DNA of 64,000 nucleotides from Ophiodon elongatus (GCA_016806645.1 JACSYO010001557.1:150001-214000); one strand, 5' to 3'; shown: positions 37,761 through 51,162, counted from the stretch's first letter. Made by a program: numbers and translations. Notes: generated by a model from the sequence alone, not told the origin.

Positions 37761-39101
37761 GTCCTTTATATTTTGATCAGCTCTGATATGCATTTTGTGG
37801 TTTTATATCTTTTGTAGATCACTTATTATTAATGCAGTTACATGTGACAAACTGTGTGTTCAGTCTTCAGTATGGTACTAAATCTACCTGGACCTTTAGC
37901 CTGGAGATTTTAATGTTGACAGGATGATCAATAAATGATGATGTAACCGTCTAGAGAGGCGTCCGCAAATGTTCTCATGTAAATGCTGTTGCAGTGAAGG
38001 AAACAGGCCACCAATTGATAATATCTTGTCTCATAAAGGACGGGGAAGATTCTATTTATTCATTTAGACTGCACACTCGGGGAGAGCTGCAGTATGATTA
38101 CAACAGTCAATCTTATATATCGTCTCACGGAGATCATTTCTAGAGAATTCAATTAGAGCTGAATAAAACTATTCATCAGGTTCTTGAGTCCCCCTCAGGA
38201 GCCCTGTGGACCCCAATCGAGAGGCCCTGATCTCTTTAAGAGCATCTCTTCTGAGAGTCAGACCCACAAGTCCGGCAAGATGTGAACAAGCATGAGGGAT
38301 TTAGAAGACATGATCTCCATGTTTAAAAAAATAGTAAAGGAGGATTTTGGGACGCTGCAGAGGAATCTGTGTTGTTCCTCATGACTCATGACCAGAACGA
38401 AGGGCGATAAGAAGGAATCAAATCGTTCTTATGCACTGTTGTTCTGATAAACAGCCGCTGAGAGATGTGTGGTGCTGGTAAAATGAACGTCATCACTGCT
38501 GTCACATTTACTGACGAGCGCTGAGCACTGATGGCTCTTAACTCAGTCCAAGGGCCGTGGCCTAGATTCACTTTCCCAGAAAAGGTTATTGATCCAGCAT
38601 ATTGTCATATCATGTTTAATATCAGTTTACCCACGCGAAACCACGAACCAAGAATGTGTGAGTGTATTCATTAACAATTTCCAGAATACACAAAAGAGCA
38701 TTTTGAGCCACACTAAGATATCGTGACTAACTGGACAGACATTTGACGCAGATATTCGTCTCTGGATGATGATTCCTAATGACTTTAGTGACCCCTGACC
38801 TTTCATCTAATGCCACCATTAGGCAGATATTTTCCCTTGAAGCGTAGAGCAGATCAGATTAAACTTTAGGATTCGGTCTGCTAAAAACAAACCTGACTGT
38901 ATGACGTTTCGTCCAAACTCATCAGAAGGTAAAACGCGGGGTGAAAAGTCTGACATCATGAAGAGGGGCCGCTTCACAAGTTGTTGAAGATGTGGTCGTG
39001 GTGCACAAAGAGACGTCATGGTGTTATACGCTGTGTGAAGAATGAAAGATATCACACTCATCCTCCCCAATGGGAGACCTTTTTTTATGTAATATTCCCA
39101 G

Positions 39102-39102
<1 letters not shown>
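37761..39102. other. No gene recognised
   Basis: AT-rich to mixed sequence with only short chance frames. No repeat partner was noticed. Confidence 0.45.

Positions 39103-39132
<30 letters not shown>
39103..39132 (+). repeat. (TA)n microsatellite
   Basis: About 15 TA units, followed by a segment (39140-39300) containing TTTCATGAAAATCGGCTC that resembles repeated fish DNA from memory. Confidence 0.93.
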
Positions 39133-39442
39133 CTGTATAAGTACAGGTCCATTTACCATTGAACTCAACGGAGGAAGCCTGAAAGTATGTGCACTTGGCC
39201 GCTGCAGCATGTCGCCGCTATGCGGATGCCTGGTATCATGTTCAAGTTTATAACAAACCACATTTCATGAAAATCGGCTCACAATTAAGCTTGTGTAAAG
39301 GCAATAAAGTAGTCTATGAATATAAGATTTCAGTTTACAATTCCTCCTCTGCATTATGGCGTTCTGCTCTTTGGTCTTCTGTTCGTCTGCTGTTCTAGAG
39401 AATACTGCGGACAGCTCATTGAGCACAGACACCTTTGTGCAT

Positions 39443-39510
39443 GCTCGTAGCTCGTAGCTCGTAGCTCGTAGCTCGTAGCTCGTAGCTCGTAGCTCGTATC
39501 TCGTAGCTCG
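39443..39510 (+). repeat. 7-bp tandem repeat GCTCGTA, about 9.7 copies
   Basis: GCTCGTA units repeat every 7 bp with a single change (GTATCTC) near the end. The minus-strand reading TACGAGC gives Tyr-Glu-Leu-Arg-type frames that are artefacts. Confidence 0.96.
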
Positions 39511-41944
39511 CGTGCCATCGGTGGAACCTTGCGACCCGTGAGTATAAACAAAGCTTTCCACTGTACCAGACGCCGCCGGCATAGCGCTGCCCCAGGGTGT
39601 GGTTTCTGATCACATGCTGGCAGTCCGGAAGCAAAAGAGGCGTGACGTGTAACACAACAGCTTAACAGATTAACAGCAGAACATCTCTGTCCCCCGTCCG
39701 TACCTTTTCTCCAGAACAAAGAGGCAGAATAACGAGCTGTGTTACAGGCTCTTCCCATGAAGAAAACGTTCCTGAACATTTGAGGGGTTTAAGAACAGTA
39801 AAACAGTGCGCTGTAATTAAAAATTGCAGCCCGTAAGAGCAGAACGTTAAGACTTGAGTTAAAAAGTAAACTGTCAGATTTAATCTAACAGACTCATTTG
39901 TGCATCTGCCCATTGGTGTCATGTGTTGATGTCCAGATGGAGGTTTAGTGGAGACGCGTTGCCAATTCACCACTCGACAATAGTCATGTAGGGAAGGAAC
40001 CAGATGTACACCGAGGACGAGCAGATCCAGCATTGCTTAACATCTCATTGTCAATCAGGAAGGAAAACAAACAGAGTTTCAGCACAGCTGTGTCTCCAGC
40101 AGTTGTCCAAGGGCACTGGGGTCAGTTTCATCTAAATTCATTAAATGCAGTGTGTCCATGCAATACAAATGTAAGACTTTGAGAGACTTGTGCATTGTGG
40201 ACAATCGAGCTCTTTAATCAGACTGAGGAAGAGACAGTAGCAGTCAAACAGTCAACGTGATCGTCTGTGGAATCTTTCATGCCAGGAGATCACTGCTATG
40301 CTGCTTCAGTATTTTGATCAGCTGTCAATCAAACAGCTTCAGGCAGTACTAGGATATCTTTCATCTTCAGTCTGAGTTTGTTTTGTTAGTTGCACACTCT
40401 TCCCCCTAAATAGACCTTTCTGATGGCGGACATTTTGGTTTGACAAACTCTGGTAACGAGTCAAAATATCTACAATGAGAGATGCTTTTCCTGGCTCCAT
40501 GTGAGGAGGAGGTGTACTTTAGAACAAAAGAGGGTCTGCTTGTACCAGAGAATATTTACACACCAGCTCATGGACACTTAAGAAATTACAAATATTACAA
40601 TGAAATAGTCAAAGATCACTCAATAAACTGCATGAAAAAAAAAAATTCTCAAGTTGATCTCAAGATGCAGACGCTTTTACAAATAATTAATACTGCCACT
40701 GGTCACATATCTTATAAAAGAAAAATATATTTACCAACAAATGTAACATTTATTGGCTCCAAATAGGAATGAAAACTATGTATTCTGGGTTAGCAAATGT
40801 AATGTGATTCATTCGTTTTAAGTGAACTGTATGAGCAACCTGAGTCTGAGCAATAAAATATATATGAAAAAATATTTTTCTCTTTTACTGTTTTTTATTA
40901 TGTATTAGGTTTTTCACCTCTTAAATAAAATCGTCTGCTGTTTGTGTGGACAGTGTCTCCTGCAGCTACTCGTGTTTGGTTTTTGTGTTGTGTTGTTGGA
41001 TATTGGATATTGTGCGAGCTAATTCATATTTAATAAACCCACTACTCAAAGTTACCTTTTACTGCAGAGCTGTGGCTATTCATAATAGGACGCTCATACA
41101 ATCTGGATATTTCCTCAGGCAATATTGGATACTTTCACACAGCGTGAACACATTCACAATAATAATCAATTATCTGCTGCCTTATTCAATCTGAAGCCGG
41201 GCTCCTTTCTATCAGGCTGCCAGTGAGGAGCTGTGTTGAAGGTTCATCAACATGTTAAGCCTTGGAAGAGTCAAACAATAGTCCTCCGCCTGACGTGGAT
41301 GACCATTTGTAAAACACAAGCTGGGGATTTCAAGTGTGGCAGACTTGTTTTCCCTTTTGTTTCTAGAGATGTAATTGCACCCGCTGAATGTTTTCCAGTT
41401 CTCCTCCACCCCCACACGGCCAACATTGTTGTGCTGTAACGTTTCAGATTAAGACGGACAGCTGGGATTGGTGTGCAGAAAGGATGGTTTCAATTTGGCA
41501 GAAATGCAAACATTGGGACAATATCTGGCTTAAGTAAAATAAAAAAAAGCAAAGACACATTTTCCACCTGCTCCCACATTCCTGACGCCTGACCTTGGAT
41601 GATACTGAGAGAGAGGAAGAGGGGGGAAAGTGATGAAGGCTCACTGTTGACACTTTTGTCCTCGCCTACCTTCCACACACGCCAGTGGGAAACGAAGTGG
41701 GAAAACCATTTCTCTATGGAGCCGGCTTTGTGTCATGTTGAATCAGGAAATGACCAAATATGGCAGAGCACACATAGAATATCATTATATGCTGTAGCAT
41801 TCAAATCTAAACTAAGGGGCCTCAACCGAGCCATGAAACCGAGGCCAAACCCAAAGTACACAGAGCTGTGAGGACATTTCTGTCCTTTCCCTTTGGGCCT
41901 GAGGAATGAGCTGTGTGCAGATACAATACAAAGGGAAGTCTAGG
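39511..41944. other. No gene recognised
   Basis: Several overlapping minus-strand frames of 100-140 codons extend from the 7-bp repeat (39265-40033) but share no domain. A 94-codon plus-strand frame (40482-40766) is also without family. From 40840 to 40930 the sequence is very AT-rich. Confidence 0.45.
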
Positions 41945-42060
41945 GGTGCAGGGGCTGCAACTAACATGTATTATTATTATTACTTGTTGATTATCTCAAT
42001 TATCTTTTCGACAAACACTTTAGTTTTTGGAATGTCAGAAAATAGTAAAAAACCGCGCCG
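41945..42060 (+). mobile_element. 'GGGCTGCAAC' family, copy 4 (left end)
   Basis: GGGGTGCAGGGGCTGCAACT marks the left terminus, followed by AACATGTATTATTATTATTA, TTGATTATCTCAATTATCTT and TGTCAGAAAATAGTAAAAAA. This is the clearest preserved terminus of the family in the window. Confidence 0.75.
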
Positions 42061-42895
42061 TCACTGGTTTCATAGCGACTAATCTGATCGCCAAAAATTG
42101 AATTCCCTTCCTCTCCATTGTACTTGGGTGGAGCCAAACACCTCAAAACTTGGACTAATATGTAATACCACTCGAGGTAAATGAGAAAGCATGTTTTGTA
42201 AATTGGGTGAACCAAAGCAAAAAGAGGATGTTGCTGATGAAACGTAAAAGACACGAGTGGAGTTTCTGCTGACTTCTGCAATCTGGGAGTCGCAGTGTGT
42301 GTCTTCCCACACCGTCCTAACTGTTGTGACAGCAGATGTCTGTACTATCAGACAGGAAACACATCTGCTGGCTGTTTGCGGCTGATAAACACTGACAGAA
42401 ATATTGCGGCAGTCAAATTCATGTAAACAAAGCCATTTAAAGTCTTGCTTCAGGTGGTATCTGAAGACTTTAGGAGTCCTGGTGCAGGCCTGTAGCTTCC
42501 ATTGAGGTCAGCTCCTCTGCTTTCTCTCTGGGATTTATTTCTATTTTTTTTAGCAACATAGGGGAGTTTATATTCTATTGTTAAACAATGCTAATGTTTT
42601 ATCTCTGGCAGGGTGGAGATTTAAAAACCACATCTCACCATTATCTGGGACAATAAAAAGGCAGAGTTTTACTTTATTGGTCTATAGTTTCCTCACCATT
42701 TCTAGATGCTTTTCTGAAAAGAACTATTTTATCTGGTACTTACTGTCGGGAAAATAGGGAAAGGACTTTGTGTTGTGGTGTTGAGTTCATAATAAGATTT
42801 TCAGAGGAATTTCTCTGGAAGAACTCCTTCATTTAATTCATATTTGCAGAAAATATAATTGAGCGTGGGGATGGGGGGCACTTTGAACATGATAG
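42061..42895. other. No gene recognised
   Basis: Mixed sequence. The first 100 bp may still belong to the hAT-like copy upstream. No exon or tandem repeat. Confidence 0.4.
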
Positions 42896-42896
42896 T

Positions 42897-42965
42897 TTGA
42901 GGTTCATTTATTGTCATTGTACAACACAGGGTTGCACAACGAAATGCAGTTGTAGTCCCTTTATG
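42897..42965 (+). repeat. Short dispersed repeat, copy 1 (pairs with 56072-56140)
   Basis: TTATTGTCATTGTACAACAC followed by AGGGTTGCACAACGAAATGC and AGTTGTAGTCC matches 56087-56140 (ATTGCCATTATGCAAC, AGGGTTGCGCAACAAAAAGC, AGTTGTAGCCC). It resembles a fish repeat end recalled from LINE or SINE 3' regions. Non-coding. Confidence 0.7.
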
Positions 42966-44739
42966 TTACAGAAAAGGAAACAAACAACCCTCTGTGGGCC
43001 CAGATCGGGCTGCCACGATGGAGCCAGGTCTCTGCAGGACTTTGGCCCAACAGTCTCTGAGCTACTGTTGCATCCTGTTTCATCCATCCCACTTTCTTAA
43101 GACCGCACATCAGCAAGGAGCAGGATGGGTAGGGGAACTCCTCCAGCTCCAAGCTGCCCAGCTGTTATAGTCGACCCTCTCTTCCTCGGTGGTGCTTGGT
43201 CCGGCTGGTCCTGCTGGCCGCTCGGAGGATGCATTGGGGCCAAAGGTCAGCTGCACATGAATCTAATCCCCGGCTTCCTTTTCCGATGTTGATGAGTCTG
43301 TCTACGTCACAGGCCACACATACTTGCTCCGGTGACAAAGTGAAGTTCATGGGAGCTCCGGCTGGCCACATCTCGTCCCCAGTCGCCACCAAGCCAACCT
43401 GGCAACAGCCTTGGTCCCATGTGATGTGCAATGCTTCGGCAGACGCTTCACTACCACGAAAGAAGACATTAAGGAGAAAAACAATAGTTTTGCCAATGTT
43501 TCGCTTGGATCTAAACGTGTATAAAGATATCGGCACGAAGTTTCAATTAAAACTGTATCGCTCTGAGGTATAACCCTAAACCGTGGCCCACAGCGGTGAG
43601 AAGGACGGCTTGGCGAGAATACAGATAGCAGCTTATTGCTGAATTCGCCCAATACACACAAAAAGCAGAAAGGCAGATGAGCGTACAAATGCCAGATGCA
43701 CACAAAGGAAGAGGGAGGAAAGAGAACAGACTGTGGAGCAGCCCCTCTCCGTCAGCCACGGCGCAGGACAATGAGATGAGCAGCATCCACGACAAGCAAA
43801 CATGTCATTGGGTTCTGTCTACATGTTGATAAGCCTGCTTTTGTTTTCACGACAGCATGTTGGTACATCGGGAAGATAAAAAAATAAAAAACAAGTGTCA
43901 GTCTTTCTTCGCAGCCTGAATGCAGATTTGACCAATGAGATTCGATGGAAAGAATCATGGAAAAGAACAAAAGTATATATTTGGACCAAAAAGCCTTTAA
44001 ATATCTTCAAAGGTTGTTTTTGTTCAGTCCTCCTGGAACCAAAGCGCCTCCTCTTATCTCTGCTCCACCTCATGAACATGTTGGTCAGGTCCAAAAGGAG
44101 CAGGAAGGAGGGCAGTCAGGGTGGAGCCGTGTGGGACATGTGTCTCTTCCCTTCAGCCCAGCACCACTGTGTCTCTGGGACACCGGCATGCAGGACAACA
44201 CTGCTGAGACAGCTCTGCTTCTGTCTCTGTTCAAAGGCAGAGAACAGCAGCGCTTTAACTTCTGCTGATTTTGTGGAGCAGTATTGTCTGAACGCCAACA
44301 GCAAAATAAGGCGTTTGATCTTCTTCTTCACGAAACGCTTTCATTAACGGTTACAAACGTCACAGCCAAGAAAAGCAATCTTCAGAGCAACATTACAGAG
44401 GGATTCGTCTCAGCGAGGCCAGACCACTGCGCTGACGGGGCAGGCGTGTGGATGCTGTGCTTCTGCTGTTTAACTGCTAATCGCTGCAAAAGGAAAAGGA
44501 AAAGAGAAACGGGAGCAAACGTAACTTTTAGATCCCCGATCCCGTCTTTTCACTGATGATCCAAACCTGCAGATACAGATAGCTTTTGTTGCTTTCTTTG
44601 ATTCCAGCAGCTGGTCTACAAGGATCCACTTGTTTTAGCCACAGTCCCCAAAATCATTTCAACCACTCTGAAGTCTGTAAAGCATTAAAAATACTAAATG
44701 TTATCCTTTTACTTTTTTTTTTTTTTTCTTCATAAAAAT
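42966..44739. other. No gene recognised
   Basis: Many overlapping frames of 100-150 codons on both strands (43165-44347) give an impression of coding, but none shows a domain, codon-preference contrast or a supported splice pair. A run of T at about 44713-44727. Confidence 0.4.
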
Positions 44740-45110
44740 ACACAATTTAAATGATTAGGAAATAAAATATTGTAATTTTATGGATTAAAACAAATCTTGT
44801 CTTTAGCAGTTTTAATGATGTATTATAAGCTGCTTAGAGCTAGTGTAAACAGATCATAATTCATCTCTAATATCTATTTTATATTCATGTGAAAACATCT
44901 CCTTCAAACAACTGTATTTATTCAAGTTTATCACACACACTACATTTAACACGATTACATTTGAACACATCTTGATAACGTTATAATTTACCTTCGCCAT
45001 ATGCTCATTTTCACTGAACAAAGCCTGAACGCATCATAATGTCCCTGAACAGAACCTCTGTTCGTTAGCCGTTAGCGGTGCTGCTAACGTTACTAGCTCT
45101 CCTCTTGTCA
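44740..45110 (+). repeat. 'TATTATAAGCTGCTT' family, copy B
   Basis: Shares an identical 38-bp stretch with copy C, from AGTTTTAATGATGTATTATA to GCTTAGAGCTAGTGT. Both continue through ATTTATTCAAGTTT, GATAACGTTA and a TTACCTTCGCC-like block, then AACGCATCATAATG, which also occurs in copy A. Non-coding. Confidence 0.85.
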
Positions 45111-46869
45111 GTCTCAACACAGATTTGTTGTTCACATTGGAACATTATCAGAACTCTGCGATGTCCTGGTCGCATATCTGTACTGAATGGGAGGAGAACC
45201 CCAGACACACTGGTGGATGGCTCCTCCCATCTGGCCCGGGATGTCTTAGGATACGCAGTAATGGGCTTGCACACATGACTGGGGATTTGACCTTGTTTAG
45301 GCTGCTGCCACCAAGACCTGGACCTGGATAAGCAGCAGAAACCTGCTGGATGGATTGATGGCTAGTTAACCACCATCATCAGTACCTGAGTCAGTGATAC
45401 CCCCAAGGGGCACATTAAGGTGGGATCTGTAAAACACAACACCTTCACGCTTAACCACCAAAGCATTGTGCTCTTGCGCCGACATAACCCAGAAAAGGCA
45501 ACTCTAGACTCCACATCCAGACGGGTGAAGGCTAAATAGCAGAATGATGAGTCACGTGGACATGTTTCCAAGTTATACCAGTAACTCCATACTTATTTGG
45601 TCATGAAAAAGGAGAAAGGAGAAGTGACGACTGAATGGAAATATCAAACACATATACAGAGCTAAGGAACAAATGGCTGTCTCTAAGCATTTCCCAATGG
45701 ACAAGGTCTATCACAATGGATATCTATGAAATAACTAATAAACTGTGAAAGAAGACAACCATCTGGTCAAGATTATCAGAGAAATGACCTGAGTTGCCCC
45801 GAATAATAGTTTAGTGTTTACAGAATGTGTTGACAGAAATAAGGATCTGATTTCACTCTTCCTGAGGTTCACTATTTTTAGTCCACTCATCAATCTGACC
45901 ACCAACCATCAACCGTCATCTGAGAGCCTCAGAACTATTTCAAACAGACGCAGAGCAACTGAGTGAGTGATTATCATGTCTCTCCTCACAGAGGGGACCA
46001 GAGGGGACACCATCATCTCTGAACTTAGCTCAATTCTTTAATACTATGTGGTAATATGGCTTCCTGTACGTACGAGCCAGGAGGTGAACCTACTAATGTT
46101 TCTGATGGTATGACTGGGGCCAGATACAGAATATCATACACAGGAGGCAGTGCCAAAATCAGCTGCTTCACTTCACGGGCTTAGAACAGTAATCATTCTA
46201 CATGGGGCAGACATCCATTTGGCTTCACAGCAAAGTGCACTGTGATGAGTTGTGGCCAAGAACATAAATATTGTAAATAATAAATATGGGTTAAAAATCC
46301 AAAGCGACGAGAAGGAGCACAATGTGTCAAATAAATATCTGCTGAAACCAAATATTAAACATGCGGAAATGCGCGCACAGAAACTACTTTGACACTTTGC
46401 TCTTTCAGGCTTTGGAACACTTATGAAATCCATCCAGCTTTATGTGACGGCTCAAAGAGCCCAGAACCCTCCCTCACTCATGCATCAAGTGGAGAGATGA
46501 CCAGCCGCACCGGAAAAAGTCAGAGAGGCAATTATGTAAAATCTATCAATAACATGTGTTCAGTATTATGGAACAATCCATCGATGAACTTATCATGAAG
46601 TAGTCCAGAACCTTTCTGATTGGCTGAGTGTGCACACAGCCAATGTGTCTTATCAATCTAGGGCTGGATACAGGCCTGGCAATACAGTCAAAATCGTGCT
46701 ACTTGATTGGTGGACGGATCAACGTCAACATACATTCTTACATTTCAATTTGCTGGCTTCAATGGGCAGCTTTCTCAAAGCTTATCAGGAGAATCCTAGT
46801 GGGTATCAGTGTGACTGTGTAATGTGCATGCAAGAGCTCCTTTGCATAAATGCTATTGTAGCCCCCCCC

Positions 46870-46870
<1 letters not shown>
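45111..46870. other. No gene recognised
   Basis: Unique-looking sequence. Small frames only, without domains. Confidence 0.4.

Positions 46871-46914
<44 letters not shown>
46871..46914 (+). repeat. (CA)n microsatellite after a C run
   Basis: A run of nine C is followed by about 22 AC units with one AAAC interruption. Confidence 0.95.
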
Positions 46915-46917
<3 letters not shown>

Positions 46918-47581
46918 GTGTCTGCACCAGGTGTGGATCCATGTGTGTGCACTCCCTAATCTTCGGGGTGAATGTCATCGCCATCTCCAGTGCGCTCGCG
47001 AGGAGAGAGATAATCTAATCACCAGGGAGACGGAAAGTAGAGGTGCGGGGTGGGCGGGAACATGCCGCTGAGCTCTGAGCACACAGAGATGAAAAACGAG
47101 GCGGAGGAGGACAGAGGCCACAGCGAGTCTTTGAACTCCCCCGACAAATAATTGAAGGACATGAGACGGAGTATAAAGCTACAACAACAAATGGTGATGG
47201 ATGGAGCTTCTGACACCGAGCCGCCTCCTCTGTGGAGGGAAAAAAATGAACGGGGGTAAAAGTGAGGAAGAAGGCGAACAGATGTCCACCTAATGACTCT
47301 GTCACACCTTTTTGATGCTTTCCTTTCTGGACGTGCAATTAGCAAGATCAACCCCCCGCTGGTGAGTCAGGGTCGAGGCTCCCATCTCGCCATACCTGTC
47401 ACAGAATCCATGAGCCATCACAGTCACGTGGCCGATAACCTCCACGGCCGGCGTGGGCTCACACTCTGGGCCCTGCAGGAGGGAAACGAGGAGCTCTACA
47501 TCCAGCAGGCCTATTTACGTTACACAAGGGTTCAACCAAAGGGCCAACTGTATCTATCTCCGTCACACGTAATGAGCGCTT
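46915..47581. other. Stop-poor GC-rich stretch, no gene assigned
   Basis: The plus-strand frame 47293-47658 contains GRRGLTLWALQEGNEELYIQ, which looks protein-like, and there is CTG/GTGAGTCAGG at about 47360. Without an acceptor or homologue this is not called. Confidence 0.35.
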
Positions 47582-47587
47582 ACACAC

Positions 47588-47632
<45 letters not shown>
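47582..47632 (+). repeat. (CA)n microsatellite
   Basis: About 25 CA units with one GC interruption near the start. Confidence 0.96.
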
Positions 47633-47634
<2 letters not shown>

Positions 47635-48331
47635 AGAAGCACCTCCTTCTCTTCATGAGCGTCAGTCACCTCTCAGTGTTAAAACCTCTGCCGTCACGTG
47701 GAGCGTCCTGTTCTTCTCCCTGTGAATTTGATTTGATTGACTTCCTCCCGAGTCCCCTTGGCCCTTTCACATCTCCGGACCAACGGCCCCCGGTAAGCAC
47801 GAGCATTTAAACGGCAGCTGCTACTGTTGTCTAATGAAAGATGAGGACTTTGAAGACTTTCTATTGAAACGAAAACGTCGACAAAACGTGCAATAATCCC
47901 ATTGAATAAATTACATTGATAGCTCTTAAAAACAAATTAGCTCAAATATATATATCGGCCTATAAAAGAATGAATGAGTAAATAGACTGCAGCCAACGTC
48001 GAGACATAAAATAAATGACCTGCTTTGTTGAGACTTTCTGTCTATCAATCTCCTCCGTTGGGTTTCAGCACCCAGGACAGCGCCGCACACACGCACACAC
48101 GCATAATTCACCTGAGAACTAATAATTCATGTTGGTGCACGATGAATAATGTGAGATTACTATTCCTTATTTCATGGGCTATTTGGGATTTTTGGGCTAA
48201 TGCATAAAAAGCCCAACGATGCATTCGAATACTGATTTGTACGTTGATTACCACGGCAAAGGACGAAGCTTTGAAGCATTTGGATCATTGACCTCGGGCG
48301 TTTATTTTTACTATGAACTGAATTTTATAGA

Positions 48332-48333
<2 letters not shown>
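47633..48333. other. No gene recognised
   Basis: Unassigned, moderately AT-rich sequence. Confidence 0.4.

Positions 48334-48364
<31 letters not shown>
48334..48364 (+). repeat. (TA)n microsatellite
   Basis: About 15 TA units. Confidence 0.94.
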
Positions 48365-48367
<3 letters not shown>

Positions 48368-50070
48368 ACCCACAGCTGTACCTGACCGGGTAGAGTTCCC
48401 GGGTAATAGCCTACCAATACTGAAGAATAGTGAGCAGGAGGCGGGCACAGAGCGGCCGCTCAGTGAGGAGAGGAGCTGTGTGTGGAAGGTAAGGCAGCAG
48501 ACACCGCTGAGCTTGTGATTAAACATCACAGTCCTCCATGAAGTTGCAAAAGCAGCAGATTGAGCAGATTACCATCGTCTTTCTGTATAGATGCACTACA
48601 GTAAAGGTCTAACAGTGCACAAGCTAAGAGTTTGACTTCTACTGCAAATTCATATTGGTTCCAAATATGGGAACAAATCATATCATTGATTAGAAAATGA
48701 CGCCCTAGTCACAGCCCTAGAAATATGCATGTCAGCCTTATATGTTTCTGTAATCCTTTTGTCAAACAGAAAAGATGACCCCCCCCTCTCTCTTGTAGTG
48801 TTGCTAACTGACGCCGACACCGGTCCGTCGAGCATCGATACCCACTCGTTAGCTGGCGATTAGCACCAGGACTGCTCTGCAGATGAGTGCGTGGGTCTCA
48901 ATCACTCTGTGTGGTTATTTGTCTCAGCAGGGCTCCACTTTCCCGTCATCACGAGCATTAAGATGCACAAGAGGCAGCCAGACGCCTACAGTGATCACCG
49001 TCAATTACATGGTGCCGGTGGGGGGGCGGGGCCGAGCCTGTCGGTGGCTCAGCAACAGGAAGATGAGGACGGATGTGCTGCCATATTTACAGTTTCAGGT
49101 CTGTGCTCCGACCCATTGCTCCAGCCATGTCACTGTCACCTGCCAGGGCCAGTGTGTTGGGTTGAGGGGGGTCTGTTGGGAATGGAGGGCGGAGCAGAGG
49201 GGGTATTTAGTTGGTTGCAATCTGCAACCCCTCTTCCCCTTTAACGATTCAGTCTGTGGTTCCAGAGAAAGACTGTTATTCAAACTCAGAACCAGAACGT
49301 TCCTTCCGTCAGAGCTCCTTCAAAGCCCCCCCCAAAACCCATGGACCAGCAGTAGCCTACCAACTACTGAGCTATATGGTGGACTACCTGCTCATAGTAG
49401 ACTCAATGCATATATAATAAAACATGAGCACACAAACACGGGAGGAAAGAATACAGCCCATCACTGCAAAACCCTCCTAATCTGAAAACAAGCGTCCACT
49501 GTTCAGGAGACACACTTCCCCTGTAACAAACAGAAGCACATGGCAATGTATCATGCAGAAGGCATGACCTGCCCTAGCTGAAATGTCCCGTGGTGTCGGC
49601 CGCAGCGACGTCACTGCTCTCGCAGATCGTCAGGAGATAATCGCCGAATTTGACCAAAAGTGTCTTGAGTTAGAATCCCAGACTCCACCTCCGTTCAAGT
49701 GACACATGGAATCTGCTTCGCAAAAGTGTAAAGGCCCAGACACAGCAGACGGATGGAGGCCTCGCGTGGCCTGTGTCTTGGCCAGAAAGGGGCTCTTGAA
49801 CACACCACAAAGACCACGCCAACGTGTGCTCTGTGAACAGTCTCACACTGTAAAATGCCCCGCTCACTACGCATTCTCTTCATAATTCTATAAAGTAGTA
49901 ATTAAAGGGATACTTCTCTACAATGTATTCATGTTAAACATGGATACCAGCGTATCCAAGAAATGCATTGTGCATCTAACGTTTGGGTCAAGTGGAACTA
50001 ATTTGACCCTCAGAAACAAACCAATACTCGGCATGTTGTTGGATTGTGTTGCTGCTGCTATTAGTCAATG
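48365..50070. other. Stop-poor region, possible decayed repeat at 48800-49400
   Basis: A 200-codon plus-strand frame (48883-49485) is the longest non-simple ORF in the window but has no domain and no coding signature. The surroundings (CTGACGCCGACACCGGTCCG, TATTTAGTTGGTTGCAATCT) recall fish dispersed DNA elements, so the frame is probably within repeated DNA. At 48480-48490 a GTGGAAG/GTAAGG donor-like site has no convincing acceptor. Confidence 0.35.
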
Positions 50071-50071
50071 G

Positions 50072-50260
50072 ACCTGTACTTGTGTAGCTCTGTTCTAGTC
50101 TTCCAACTACTCAAAGCTCTTTAACACTACATGACATCATCTTCAGTGTTTCCTGAAGCTCTCATTGGCCATCCAGCATGTGTGAGTTGCTGTCAGTTTG
50201 CCATCAGGCTCTCTATGATGCCACATCCCTCCCGGGGTTGCACTACACTTCTACACGGAG
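50072..50260 (+). repeat. Probable dispersed fish repeat
   Basis: GGACCTGTACTTGTGTAGCT, TTCTAGTCTTCCAACTACTC and AAAGCTCTTTAACACTACAT, then TTTGCCATCAGG follow the order of a repeat common in fish genomes (recalled). It has no other copy in this window. Confidence 0.45.
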
Positions 50261-50457
50261 GCAACAACACTGTGCTAGTTTTTTTTGTAAATGTCCCGTT
50301 GTTCATCTTCTTGTAATATGCTGTGCTAAGTTAAAACCGTCGGTTCTGTTGACTGCTGGCGCAACACTGGTGAGGAACTGCTTTCCTCCTCATCAGTTTT
50401 CTAAAGGGCACGGTGTTTAATGTGCTCGTCCTCCCACCTGTGCGCGCTTGTCGAGTA

Positions 50458-50459
<2 letters not shown>

Positions 50460-50524
<65 letters not shown>
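50460..50524 (+). repeat. (GT)n microsatellite, about 32 units
   Basis: Perfect GT run; frames through it are Thr-His artefacts on the minus strand. Confidence 0.98.
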
Positions 50525-50525
<1 letters not shown>

Positions 50526-50607
50526 CTGTGGACCAGTGACGAGGCTGTGGATGAGGAGACGGTCTGTGGGCTGAAAATGAGGTCGGTAAAAAGCCTCCAC
50601 AGGTATC

Positions 50608-50639
<32 letters not shown>
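50608..50639 (+). repeat. (ATA)n trinucleotide repeat
   Basis: About ten ATA units. Confidence 0.95.
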
Positions 50640-50640
<1 letters not shown>

Positions 50641-51090
50641 GCCCAGAGGCAAGTGTCCCCCTCAGGATCGCAAGATGCAGAACAGACATCATCCGTTTAT
50701 CCATAAACCCAGACAGTGACTAACTAAAGGTGGCCGTTCACAAGCATTCCCTAGTGCCTATTCTTTAGGGCGCCCCGAGATAAAAAAAAATAGTTCTACT
50801 TTTGGAACGCTACAGCTGGCGATGCATGTCATGTGATGAGGAACAACCAATCAGAGCGGGCAGATATCTTTTCTTTCTTCCATAAATAATTGTCTCAGGT
50901 AAATAAATGAATGACTTCACTATCCAGGATGTTTTCCTTGCTTCACCCCCGCCGTACAAGGTCACCACGACCTCCTGTTGAAAGGTCAGCCAGTCTCAGA
51001 CAAATCAACTTTAAAGCTGCTGTGAGACATTTATGGTGCTGGAAATCCATTTATCTCTGATAAGTTCAGTCAGTGAGGCTTACTGCTAAA

Positions 51091-51100
51091 ATCATCATTG

Positions 51101-51153
<53 letters not shown>

Positions 51154-51162
51154 GTCATCATC
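51091..51162 (+). repeat. (ATC)n trinucleotide repeat, about 24 units
   Basis: ATC repeats with TTG and GTC interruptions at both ends. Confidence 0.96.
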
